Source: CAZTQN01 sp964615765 (lineage in GTDB: Bacteria; Planctomycetota; Phycisphaerae; Phycisphaerales; UBA1924). From it: a DNA stretch of 64,000 nucleotides. Position numbers and translations under genes: made by a program. Location: positions 145,501-209,500 of the forward strand of contig CAZTQN010000003.1 of the NCBI GenBank assembly GCA_964615765.1, in the 5' to 3' direction. Below are positions 7,960 to 20,177 of the stretch, one piece after another (the stretch's first letter is position 1; the number at the start of each line of letters is the position of its first letter). A model generated the notes under the pieces. That model was not told the DNA's origin. It saw only the letters and a list, made by a program, of their open reading frames with translations, and did not search any database.

Positions 7960-8973
7960 ATGATGGCCTCATCGAGCGAACTGGTCGATGACGCCATCGA
8001 CACCGGCACCAATCCTGTGATGCACAGAACGGACGCGGGCGCGCCCGCGGGGGCCGGCCGGTCGCGGCTGGCGCTGCCCAGCGGCGTGGTCGCCCCGCCG
8101 CCGGCGAGCCAGAAGCCGCGGATCCGGTGGGCGTACACGATCAGCATCATCGCGGTGCATCTGCTGGCGCTGCTGGCGCTGGTGCCGGAGTTTTTCTCGT
8201 GGACGGCGGTGGTTGTGTGCCTGCTCGGGCTGTATGTGTTCGGGACGCTGGGCGTGAACATCGGGTTCCATCGCCTGCTGACGCACCGGAGCTTCGCGTG
8301 TCCGAAGTGGGTTGAGCGGGTGCTGGCGATCCTCGGGGTGTGCTGTCTGCAGGAAGGGCCGGGGCGGTGGGTGGCCATCCACCGGGCCCACCATCAGCAC
8401 TCGGACGAGCAGCCGGACCCGCACTCGCCGCTGGTGGCGTTCTTCTGGGGGCATGTCGGCTGGCTGCTGGTGAGCAACGCGTCGACGGACTCGATCGAGG
8501 TGTATCAGCGGTACGCGCGGGACATTCTGTCGCAGCGGTTCTATTTGCGGCTGGAGCGCCGGCTGAACTGGCTGTGGGTGTATGTGCTGCACGGGGCGGC
8601 GATCGCGGCGGTGGCGCTGATCGGGCACTGGGCGATCGGCGGGGATTGGCGCGCGGCGGCGTGGTTCGCGGGGGGCGTGGTTGTGTGGGGCGTGCTGGTG
8701 CGGACGGTGCTGGTGTGGCACATCACGTGGAGCGTGAACTCGCTGTCGCACCTGTTCGGGTATCAGTCGCACGACACGGGCGAGAACAGCCGCAACAACT
8801 GGCTGGTGGCCCTGATTTCCAACGGTGAAGGGTGGCACAACAACCACCACGCGGACCAGCGGTGCGCGGCCCACGGGCGGAAGTGGTACGAGGTGGACGT
8901 GTCGTACCTGACGATCCTGGCGATGGAGGCGGTGGGGCTGGCCAGCCGCGTGATGAAGCCCGGGCGCCGGTGA
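7960..8973 (+). CDS. Acyl-CoA/fatty-acid delta-9 desaturase
   Basis: 337-residue membrane di-iron desaturase introducing a double bond into acyl chains. The three histidine boxes are visible: HRLLTHR, HRAHHQHSD and HNNHHAD. Hydrophobic pairs precede box 1 and lie between boxes 2 and 3, giving the usual four-helix topology. The GYQSHDTGENSRNNW segment is typical of bacterial stearoyl-CoA desaturase-like enzymes. It likely sets membrane fluidity. It is convergent with the channel gene, only 3 bp apart. Confidence 0.93.
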   Translation: MMASSSELVDDAIDTGTNPVMHRTDAGAPAGAGRSRLALPSGVVAPPPASQKPRIRWAYTISIIAVHLLALLALVPEFFSWTAVVVCLLGLYVFGTLGVNIGFHRLLTHRSFACPKWVERVLAILGVCCLQEGPGRWVAIHRAHHQHSDEQPDPHSPLVAFFWGHVGWLLVSNASTDSIEVYQRYARDILSQRFYLRLERRLNWLWVYVLHGAAIAAVALIGHWAIGGDWRAAAWFAGGVVVWGVLVRTVLVWHITWSVNSLSHLFGYQSHDTGENSRNNWLVALISNGEGWHNNHHADQRCAAHGRKWYEVDVSYLTILAMEAVGLASRVMKPGRR

Positions 8974-8976
8974 GCG

Positions 8977-9822
8977 TTATTCGCGGGGCGTGGCGCGGCG
9001 TTCGGACAGGCGCGCGGTGATCTGCTGCAGCTCGGCGGCGATCTCGCGCAGTCGGCGGTCGTCGTCCTCGGGCGTGGGCTTGCGCGACGGGTGCTCGATC
9101 TCCTGCACCTGCTGATAGTTGTTGACGATGGCGCCGACGATCAGGTTGGTGAGCACGAAGGTGGCGACGATGATCCAGGTGACGAAGTACACCGTCGCCA
9201 GACCCGGGTTGGGTCCGGCGAGGGCGTCGTAGCGGAGCACCGTCCAGTCGTCGCCCGTCAGCACGCGGAAGAGCGTGAAGCAGGCCTCGTGAACGGAGGG
9301 GAACGAGTCGGCGAGCGGGTGCCCGGGCGTGCCGAAGAGTTTCACGCCGATGACGGCGTAGACGTAGAAACAGATCAGGGCGAGCGCGGCGATGTACTGC
9401 ATGCTCAGCACGCTGCGCGTGAGGACGGAGGCGATCAGGCGGAGTTGCGGGACGGTCTTGATCAGACGCAGCACGCGCAGAACGCGGAGGATGCGCAGGA
9501 TGGGGGCGAGCCCCTCACCCGCCGGGACGAACGCCGCGGCGATGACGATGATGTCGAAGATGGTCCAAGGGTCGAGGAGGAAGGCCCGCTTGCTGGGCGC
9601 GGCGATAAAGCGGAGGGCGAGTTCGATGATGAACAGCCCGACGCAGATCCACTCCACGGTGAGGATCCACGGGGCCGGGTGGTAGGTGTGCAGCCCGATG
9701 AGGCCCGCGTTCAGGATGATGACAGCGATGACCAGCAGGTTGAACGAGCGGGATTCCACCAGCAAGTGCAGGCGGTTGGTGAAACCCTGGGCTGACCCTT
9801 GCGAAGGGGATGCGGTCGGCAT
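8977..9822 (-). CDS. Voltage-gated cation channel of the NaChBac type
   Basis: 281 residues with one six-helix channel domain, as in bacterial homotetrameric sodium channels. S4 (residues 110-122) has arginines at every third position in RILRVLRVLRLIK. S5 and S6 flank a pore loop whose filter is T189-G-D-D-W-T194 instead of the TLESWS of NaChBac. The C-terminus is a charged helix, as expected for the tetramerising coiled coil. The start at 9822 fits the short cytoplasmic N-terminus. TACAAC lies 8 nt upstream. Ion selectivity may not be sodium. Confidence 0.88.
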   Translation of the reverse strand: MPTASPSQGSAQGFTNRLHLLVESRSFNLLVIAVIILNAGLIGLHTYHPAPWILTVEWICVGLFIIELALRFIAAPSKRAFLLDPWTIFDIIVIAAAFVPAGEGLAPILRILRVLRVLRLIKTVPQLRLIASVLTRSVLSMQYIAALALICFYVYAVIGVKLFGTPGHPLADSFPSVHEACFTLFRVLTGDDWTVLRYDALAGPNPGLATVYFVTWIIVATFVLTNLIVGAIVNNYQQVQEIEHPSRKPTPEDDDRRLREIAAELQQITARLSERRATPRE

Positions 9823-9885
9823 TGGGCCGTGTTGTAGGCCTCCCAAAAATCGGTGAAAGATGTCGCTTCTTTGCGGGGGAATCGC

Positions 9886-9891
9886 TAGGCT
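9886..9891 (+). promoter_or_regulatory. -10-like TAGGCT upstream of amine oxidase gene
   Basis: TAGGCT lies 8 nt before the ATG at 9900, allowing a leaderless or near-leaderless transcript. No ribosome-binding site is present. Confidence 0.35.
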
Positions 9892-9899
9892 GTCGCCGG

Positions 9900-11213
9900 A
9901 TGCCCGAGAGCTTTGATGTGATCGTCGTTGGCGCGGGCTTGGCGGGGCTGACGTGCGCCCGCACGCTGAGCCGAGCGGGGCGGCGGGTGCGGGTTCTGGA
10001 AGCGGCGGACGGCGTGGGCGGGCGCGTGCGGACGGACGTCGTCGCCGGGCCGGGCGGGATGTACGCGCTCGACCGCGGGTATCAGGTGCTGCTGACGGCG
10101 TACCCGGAAGCACGGGCGCAGCTCGACTACGGAGCGCTCGCGCTGGGGGAGTATTTCGCCGGCGCGCGGGTGCGCCTGGAGGACAAGTTTCATCTGGTGG
10201 CCGACCCGCGCCGGCACCCGCTCGAGGCGATCGCGGGGTTCATGTCGCCGATCGCGACGCTGCGCGACAAGGCGCGCCTGGCGGAACTGTTGGCGCGCAA
10301 CCGCCTGGGCGGGCTGGACGAGATCTGGGCACGCCCGGAGCGCCCGACGATCGAGGTGCTGCGCGAGGCGGGCTTCGCCGAGTCGACCATCGAGCGGTTC
10401 TTCAAGGCGTTCTTCGGCGGGGTGTTCTTTGATCGCGAGCTGGTGACGTCCAGCCGCATGTTCGACTTTGTGTTCACGATGTTCGCGAGCGGTCCGGCGG
10501 CGCTGCCGGCGGGCGGGATGGAGGCGATCCCGCGGCAACTGGCGGCGGGCCTGCCGACGGACGCGGTGAGCGTGCGAACGCCGGCGCGGGAGGTGGTGTG
10601 GGAGAACGGGCGAGTGGCGGGCGTGGTGGTTGGGGAGCGGACGCGTGTGAGCGCGCCGCACGTGGTGCTGGCGGTCGATAGCGACGCGGCGGTGCGTGTC
10701 GGCGGGCTGGCCGCGATGACACGGACGCGCGGGTGGGTTGGCACGACGACGCTGTACTTCGCCTGCGCCGGCGCGGCCCCGATCGAGCGATCTCACATCC
10801 TGCATCTGGCGGGTGAGACGCCGAACGCGGCGACGACGCCGATCAATCACCTGTCGGTGCCGAGCGCGGTGGCGAAGGGGTACGCGCCGGAGGGGCACGG
10901 GCTGATCGCGGCGAACGTGATCGGCGTGCCGGAGATGGACGACGCGGCGCTGGAAGGGGCCGTGCGCGGGCAACTGGCGGAGTGGTTCGGGCCGGAGACG
11001 CGCGGGTGGACGCTGCTGCGGATCTATCGGATCCCGCGGGCGCTGCCGGATCAGCGGGTGCGGGCGGGCGATCCGGCGCTCGAGCCGGCGCGGCGGCCGA
11101 TGGTCCTCGGGCCCGGGCTGTGGTGCTGCGGGGATTATCTCACCAACGCGTCGATCGACGGGGCGATGCTGAGCGGGCGGCTGGTCGCCGAGCGGGTGCT
11201 GAGCGCGGGGTGA
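9900..11213 (+). CDS. FAD-dependent amine oxidase / phytoene-desaturase-like protein
   Basis: 437 residues. The N-terminal dinucleotide-binding motif is VIVVGAGLAGLTCARTL, followed by EAADGVGGRVRTD (the GG doublet motif of the amine oxidase/protoporphyrinogen oxidase group). The C-terminal flavin motif is GLWCCGDYLTNASIDGAMLSG. No specific substrate is indicated; relatives include carotenoid desaturases, protoporphyrinogen oxidases and uncharacterised NAD(P)/FAD proteins. The neighbouring SOUL protein could bind heme or porphyrin, which makes a porphyrin link possible but unproven. Confidence 0.82.
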   Translation: MPESFDVIVVGAGLAGLTCARTLSRAGRRVRVLEAADGVGGRVRTDVVAGPGGMYALDRGYQVLLTAYPEARAQLDYGALALGEYFAGARVRLEDKFHLVADPRRHPLEAIAGFMSPIATLRDKARLAELLARNRLGGLDEIWARPERPTIEVLREAGFAESTIERFFKAFFGGVFFDRELVTSSRMFDFVFTMFASGPAALPAGGMEAIPRQLAAGLPTDAVSVRTPAREVVWENGRVAGVVVGERTRVSAPHVVLAVDSDAAVRVGGLAAMTRTRGWVGTTTLYFACAGAAPIERSHILHLAGETPNAATTPINHLSVPSAVAKGYAPEGHGLIAANVIGVPEMDDAALEGAVRGQLAEWFGPETRGWTLLRIYRIPRALPDQRVRAGDPALEPARRPMVLGPGLWCCGDYLTNASIDGAMLSGRLVAERVLSAG

Positions 11214-11294
11214 ATCGGGCGGCGGGGCGGCCCGGACGGCGAAGGTGGGCGGATTGGTGCATCGGCCGACCGGCGGCGGGCGAAATCGGCAGGT

Positions 11295-12194
11295 ATGACC
11301 ATCTCTCGAATCGTGACGGGCGTGCTCGGGCTGGCGTTGACCGCGGGGCTGGCGGTCGGGCTCACGGCCAGGACCGCGGCGGGTGATCCCGGGGCGGGGG
11401 AGAAGGGCGCGACGCCGGAGGGGACCGGGCAGGCGGCGGCTCCGGCGACTCCATCGGCGAGTTCGGACGGCAGCGCGGCGCGGGCGACGGCGGTGGTCCC
11501 GGAACCGGGCACGGCGCGGCGGGTGAGCGGGGACATGCAGGTCGAAGTCGAGAAGCTTCCGGGCGGGTTCTATCGGTGCGGGCTGGCGCGGATCACGACC
11601 GAGCTGCCGCAGGGCTATCCGGACCCGACGCCGCCGGGCGCGGTGGAGATCAAGACGTACCCCTCGGTGCGGCGGGCGGAAGTGAGCGGGACGATGGGGT
11701 CGGACCTGGGGATGAACTTCGCGTTCTTCCCGCTGTTCAACCACATCAAGCAGCGCGAGATCGCGATGACCTCGCCGGTGGAGATGGACTACAAGAACGT
11801 GAACTTCAACCCGCCGGAGGGCGGTGATGTGAAGGCCGAGTCGTGGACGATGTCGTTCCTGTATCGGACGCCGGAACTCGGCCCGACGGGGGCGGACGAG
11901 CGGAACGACAAGGTGCGCGTGGTGGACACGCCGCCGGTGACGGTGGTGGCGATCGGGCGCAAAGGGCCGTACCGCTTCAGCGCGGCGCAGAAGTTGATGC
12001 GGAAGATCGACGCGTGGCTCGCCGCCAACCCGGAATGGGAGAAGGCGGGCGACCCGCGGGCGCTGTACTACAACGGGCCGGACGTGCGCGACGCGGACAA
12101 GTGGTCGGAGGTGCAGTGGCCGATCCGCCCGCGTGCGACGGGCGCACCGGTTGAACAGAAGCCCGCGGGTTCGGCGATCGGCGGGGCGCGCTGA
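11295..12194 (+). CDS. Secreted SOUL heme-binding-family protein
   Basis: 299 residues with a signal peptide (residues 1-29), a low-complexity Ala/Ser/Thr linker (30-75) and a SOUL domain. The signature segments are EIKTYPSVRRAEVSG, IAMTSPVEMDY and, near the C-terminus, KWSEVQWPIRP, all typical of SOUL/HBP proteins. Some family members bind heme or tetrapyrroles; others do not, so ligand binding is unproven. It lies 81 bp after the amine oxidase gene and 14 bp before purD, whose own TACACT element suggests separate initiation. Confidence 0.85.
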   Translation: MTISRIVTGVLGLALTAGLAVGLTARTAAGDPGAGEKGATPEGTGQAAAPATPSASSDGSAARATAVVPEPGTARRVSGDMQVEVEKLPGGFYRCGLARITTELPQGYPDPTPPGAVEIKTYPSVRRAEVSGTMGSDLGMNFAFFPLFNHIKQREIAMTSPVEMDYKNVNFNPPEGGDVKAESWTMSFLYRTPELGPTGADERNDKVRVVDTPPVTVVAIGRKGPYRFSAAQKLMRKIDAWLAANPEWEKAGDPRALYYNGPDVRDADKWSEVQWPIRPRATGAPVEQKPAGSAIGGAR

Positions 12195-12197
12195 CGC

Positions 12198-12203
12198 TAC
12201 ACT
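12198..12203 (+). promoter_or_regulatory. -10-like TACACT, leaderless start of purD
   Basis: TACACT ends 5 nt before the purD ATG at 12209. There is no ribosome-binding site, and the element overlaps the end of the SOUL gene region. Confidence 0.5.
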
Positions 12204-12208
12204 CGCGC

Positions 12209-13735
12209 ATGTCTGAAGGTGACAACTCGGGATCGGTCGGTAGTGGGACAAGCGGAGCCTTCGGCGCGGCGAACGCCGGGCCGATCAACGTGCTGCTGGT
12301 TGGCGGGGGCGGGCGCGAGCACGCGCTGGCGTGGAAGATCCGGTCCTCGCCGCGGTGCGGGGAGCTGTTCATCACCGACGCGGGCAACCCCGGGCTGGCG
12401 GCGCTCGGAACGCCGGTGGATGTGCCCGTGGAGATGCGGCAGATCTACCGCCTGCAGAGTTTCTGCGAGAAGCGGAACGTCGGGCTGGTGGTGATCGGTC
12501 CGGAAGAGCCGCTGGCGGCGGGGATGGTCGACGCGCTGCTGGCGCCCGGGCGCGTGGTGTTCGGGCCGACGGCCGACGCGGCCCGGCTGGAGGCGGACAA
12601 GGCGTGGTGCAAGACGCTCCTGCGTGGGGCGTCGATCCCGACGGGCGATGGGCGGATCTTTACCGATCCGGAGCACGCGCGGGCGTATGTCGAAAGCCGC
12701 GTGACCGACGAGCCGGCGCTGAGCACGCTGCGCGACGAGGCGGTGCAGTACCGCGACCCGTCGGAGCGGCGGCGGTTCATCGCGCAGCGCGTGCGGACTG
12801 ATCGTGCGCTGCAGGCGATCTACACCAAGCGGCATGAAGACCTGCCCGTCATCAAGGCGGCGGGGCTGGCGAAGGGCAAGGGCGTGATTCTGCCGGCGAC
12901 GCTCGCCGAGGCGATCGACGCGATCGACCGCATCATGGTCAAGCTCGAGTTCGGCGAGGCGGGGCGAACGTGCCTGGTGGAAGAGCGGCTGGAAGGGCGC
13001 GAGGTGTCGGTGCTGGCGCTGGTGGACGGCAAGAGCATCTACCTGCTCGAGCCGTGCCAGGATCACAAGCGTCTTGGCGATCACGACGCCGGGCCCAACA
13101 CGGGCGGCATGGGCGTCGTGTGTCCGGGCGGGCTGCGGTCGTTTGACTCTGGCGACGAGGGGGACGCGGAACTGGTGCGGCAGATCGAGGCCGAGATCCT
13201 GGTGCCGACGCTCGACGCGCTGCGCCGGGAAGGGATCGACTATCGCGGCGTGCTGTACGCGGGGCTGATGCTGACGCCCGGCGGGCCCAAGGTGCTTGAG
13301 TACAACTGCCGCTTCGGCGACCCGGAGTGTCAGGCGCTGATGATGCGGCTGGATTCGGACATCATCGAGCTGATGCTCGCCGTGGGGCATCGGCGGCTGG
13401 ACGAGGCGCTGATCCGATGGTCACCGGCGGCGAGCTGCTGCGTGGTGCTGGCGGCGAAGGGGTATCCGGACAAGCCGGTGCGCGGGACGCCGATCACGGG
13501 GCTGGACGAGGCGGCGAAACTGCCGGGCGTGCAAATCTTCCACGCGGGGACGCGCCGCGAGGCCGACGGAACGATCGTGACCGCGGGCGGGCGCGTGCTG
13601 AGCGTGTGCGCGGCGGGCGATTCGCCGGCGCAGGCGCGGCAGCGCGCGTACGACGCCGTCAAGAAAATCCGCTTCGACGGGATGCAGGTGCGCCAGGACA
13701 TCGGCGCGGCGTCGCTCGCGTCGGCCGGCCGATGA
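12209..13735 (+). CDS. purD: Phosphoribosylamine-glycine ligase (GARS)
   Basis: 508-residue ATP-grasp enzyme of purine synthesis. Motifs are VLLVGGGGREHALAWKI (residues 28-44), GPEEPLAAGMVD, IKAAGLAKGKGV, HKRLGDHDAGPNTGGMG and EYNCRFGDPE. Typical GARS proteins have about 425 residues. The excess comes from a 24-residue N-terminal extension and an insertion at about 166-212, Arg/Glu-rich and probably helical, placed in the ATP-grasp subdomain just before the IKAAGLAKGKG strand. The catalytic segments look intact. Confidence 0.95.
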   Translation: MSEGDNSGSVGSGTSGAFGAANAGPINVLLVGGGGREHALAWKIRSSPRCGELFITDAGNPGLAALGTPVDVPVEMRQIYRLQSFCEKRNVGLVVIGPEEPLAAGMVDALLAPGRVVFGPTADAARLEADKAWCKTLLRGASIPTGDGRIFTDPEHARAYVESRVTDEPALSTLRDEAVQYRDPSERRRFIAQRVRTDRALQAIYTKRHEDLPVIKAAGLAKGKGVILPATLAEAIDAIDRIMVKLEFGEAGRTCLVEERLEGREVSVLALVDGKSIYLLEPCQDHKRLGDHDAGPNTGGMGVVCPGGLRSFDSGDEGDAELVRQIEAEILVPTLDALRREGIDYRGVLYAGLMLTPGGPKVLEYNCRFGDPECQALMMRLDSDIIELMLAVGHRRLDEALIRWSPAASCCVVLAAKGYPDKPVRGTPITGLDEAAKLPGVQIFHAGTRREADGTIVTAGGRVLSVCAAGDSPAQARQRAYDAVKKIRFDGMQVRQDIGAASLASAGR

Positions 13736-13753
13736 ACGGGCGCGGCGGACGCG

Positions 13754-14476
13754 TTACGGGTTCAGGCGTGTGGCCCGCCAGGGCGAGAAGCGCGGCGCGG
13801 CGTCCGTCGGGCCGGCGGCCGGGTCGTAGCCGTCGATGAGATCGCGGCGCCACTCGGCGCGGTCGTGCAGGCGGCCGCCGACGCCTTCCCAGAGTTCCAC
13901 GCGTGTGGCCCACAGGTTGAACCCGCCCCAGTTGGGCGGGCGCGGGATCGACACGCTCGCGGGCGGCTTGGCGAGATCGAGCAGCGAGATGTTGAAGCGG
14001 GCCATGATCTCGCGGACACGCTCGACCAGTTCGCTGCGCGCGGCGAGCGGCTCGCTCTGGCGGCTGGCCCACGCGCCGAGGCGCGACAGGGCGGCGCGGC
14101 TGGCGAAGTAGCGGTCGCTCTCTTCCGGCGAGCATTTGACGACGACGCCCTCGACGCGGACCTGGCGGTGCGTGGCGTCGAAGTTGATGGCCGCCGCGGC
14201 CCGCGGGTTGAGCGCGAGTTGGCGGCCCTTGAAGCCGTCGTAGTTGGTGTAGAAGCGGACGGCGCCGCGCTGCGCGTCGACGCCCTTGCAGAGGACGATG
14301 CGGCAACTGGGCACGCCGTCGGGCGTGGAGGTGGCCAGGGCCATCGCGTCGGGGTCGTTGACCTTGCGAGCGGCGAGGGCCTCGTCGTACCACTTCTTGA
14401 AGATGGGCATCGGGTCGTCGGGGAGAGTTGCGGGGAGCGAGCCGATGAGCCCGAGGACCTGGTCGATCGTGGACAT
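13754..14476 (-). CDS. pdxH: Pyridoxamine 5'-phosphate oxidase
   Basis: 240-residue FMN enzyme making pyridoxal phosphate. Family landmarks are MALATSTPDGVPSCRIVLCKG, FYTNYDGFKGRQLALNP, the basic QVRVEG strand, SEPLAARSEL and the C-terminal PPNWGGFNLWATRVELWEG with RLHDR. Length and order match E. coli PdxH. The gene is convergent with purD. TAAAAC lies 5 nt before the ATG at 14476, close to the leaderless pattern of this window but without the final T. Confidence 0.93.
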   Translation of the reverse strand: MSTIDQVLGLIGSLPATLPDDPMPIFKKWYDEALAARKVNDPDAMALATSTPDGVPSCRIVLCKGVDAQRGAVRFYTNYDGFKGRQLALNPRAAAAINFDATHRQVRVEGVVVKCSPEESDRYFASRAALSRLGAWASRQSEPLAARSELVERVREIMARFNISLLDLAKPPASVSIPRPPNWGGFNLWATRVELWEGVGGRLHDRAEWRRDLIDGYDPAAGPTDAAPRFSPWRATRLNP

Positions 14477-14511
14477 GCGGGGTTTTAGGCGCGTGCGCCG
14501 GGCGCGCTCAC

Positions 14512-14517
14512 TATCCT
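14512..14517 (+). promoter_or_regulatory. -10-like TATCCT, leaderless start of hrpA
   Basis: TATCCT ends 6 nt before the GTG at 14524 and supports that GTG as the start rather than the ATG at 14557. Confidence 0.5.
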
Positions 14518-14523
14518 CGCCCC

Positions 14524-18636
<4,113 letters not shown>

Positions 18637-18712
18637 ACGCAGACTCGGTTTACGAGCGCGAGAGCGGACCGCTGTCGCGGCGCGCCGCTGGTCCTTTGCG
18701 ATTTCTTTACAC

Positions 18713-18743
18713 ACACAATCCTGTATGTTTGTTGAGATTGTGT
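18713..18743. promoter_or_regulatory. AT-rich inverted repeat before prepilin-like gene
   Basis: Perfect 8-bp arms ACACAATC / GATTGTGT with a 15-nt spacer. The arms extend as TTTACAC... and ...GTAAA if a 4-nt bulge is allowed. It stands out from the GC-rich surroundings, in the 218-bp gap between hrpA and the prepilin-like gene. TTGAGA overlaps the right arm and could act as a -35, with a weak TTCTTA 17 nt on. Either an operator or an RNA hairpin is possible. Confidence 0.4.
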
Positions 18744-18854
18744 AAACACGCGAATTCTTAATGTCTCCCCGCTTCGCCTTCCGCCCCGCCGGACACTATT
18801 TTGTCGGCCAGCATCGGTGGTGTGTGTGCGGCCGATCGCGACATGGAGAAATGC

Positions 18855-19964
18855 ATGGATATGACGCTTGCGGCAGCACGGCCGGCTCCTGGTCCCGCCC
18901 GGTCGGCGTTCACGCTCATCGAACTTCTGGTGGTGATCGCCATCATTGCACTGCTGATCGGGATCCTGCTGCCCTCCTTGGGCAAGGCCCGCGATTCGGC
19001 TCGGGCGCTCGTCGCCGGCAACAACGCGCGGCAGGTGGCGGTCGGGGTCAACACGTACACAACGGACAACAAGGACCTGGTTCCGCTCTCGTACGTCTAC
19101 CCGGTTTCGGTCGACAGCTCCGAGTGGCGCGTGGAAGACCAGCAGGAAACGCCGCCCAACGGCGGCGCTGCGGGGTACATCCACTGGTCGTACTCGCTGT
19201 TCGAGGATGGCGGGCGGGTTCCGGAAGAAGCGTTCACGTCGGCGGCGATGAGCAACAAGGGCCTGCCGCGCTCGAACCCGGGCGGGAACGACCGTGACTG
19301 GGAGCCGGGGCAGGTGGCCCGGAACTCGGCGAGCCAGCGCGGCAACGCCGGTTCGCTGAAGGATCGCCAGGTGGCGCGGATCGCGTTCGCCGGCAACGGC
19401 GCGCTGTTTCCTCGCAACAAGATGAACGTCTTCTCGCCGCGGAAGATCCGTCAGGCCAACATCGCGAGCGTCGAGAATCCGTCGCAGACGATCCTCGTCG
19501 CGGAGATGATGGACGCCAAGAACGGGTACCGGGCGTGGAAGGACGCGCCGGGCAGCTACATCGCCAGCCACCGCCCGATCGTGCCGTTCACCGGCATCTC
19601 GGCGACGGCGTACGAGCAGACGCCCGTCAATTCATTCAGCCTGCAGTACTTCCCCGCCGACAGCTCGTTCATCCGCGACGTGACGAACGTGGCGGAAGGC
19701 TCGAGCAACGACGAGCGGCCCGGCGCCAACCCGTTCAACATGGTGGCCCGGCACCACGGCGGCAAGGGCGAGTACGGCAGCGCGAACTTCGCCTTTGTCG
19801 ACGGTCACGTTGATCGCATGAGCGTGGTCGAGTCGGTTCAGAAGAACCTGTGGGGTGACCGGTTCTACTCCCTGACGGGCAACAACCGCGTGGTGCGCGT
19901 CCGCAAGCCCGCGTCCGGCAACGCTCTGTGGGAGAACGACAACCGCGAGTTCGGCTTGCCCTGA
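18855..19964 (+). CDS. PulG-type prepilin-like protein with H-X9-DG domain
   Basis: 369 residues. Residues about 17-48 form a type IV/II prepilin signal: a short basic leader, then FTLIELLVVIAIIALLIGIL with the methylated Phe and Glu5, cut by prepilin peptidase. The C-terminal part ends HHGGKGEYGSANFAFVDGHV, the H-X9-DG pattern of planctomycetal prepilin-like proteins, often annotated DUF1559-related. The ATG at 18855 is chosen because GGAGAA precedes it; ATG 18861 is also possible. The gene is followed by a terminator and then the giant dockerin-tailed protein. Secretion or pseudopilus function is inferred. Confidence 0.85.
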   Translation: MDMTLAAARPAPGPARSAFTLIELLVVIAIIALLIGILLPSLGKARDSARALVAGNNARQVAVGVNTYTTDNKDLVPLSYVYPVSVDSSEWRVEDQQETPPNGGAAGYIHWSYSLFEDGGRVPEEAFTSAAMSNKGLPRSNPGGNDRDWEPGQVARNSASQRGNAGSLKDRQVARIAFAGNGALFPRNKMNVFSPRKIRQANIASVENPSQTILVAEMMDAKNGYRAWKDAPGSYIASHRPIVPFTGISATAYEQTPVNSFSLQYFPADSSFIRDVTNVAEGSSNDERPGANPFNMVARHHGGKGEYGSANFAFVDGHVDRMSVVESVQKNLWGDRFYSLTGNNRVVRVRKPASGNALWENDNREFGLP

Positions 19965-19976
19965 TTGACTCTTCGC

Positions 19977-20015
19977 CAGCACGACTCGCTGACCCGGGTC
20001 GTGCTGATTTTCCTT
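19977..20015 (+). terminator. Intrinsic terminator after prepilin-like gene
   Basis: Perfect 9-bp stem CAGCACGAC / GTCGTGCTG around a 12-nt loop, followed by ATTTTCCTT. It starts 13 bp after the stop codon. Confidence 0.75.
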
Positions 20016-20177
20016 CGCCCGCCTGTGACTGCAACGTTGACGTCGAGCGGCTTGCCCCGTGTTCGGGAGCGGGCTCGGACGTGTGACGCCCGCGGTCATG
20101 CCGCGCTCGGCGCGAGGGAACCGTCGTTGTTGTCCGTGTTCGGTGTCGGATTCCCGTCCAGAGAAAGAGGAGCACAC

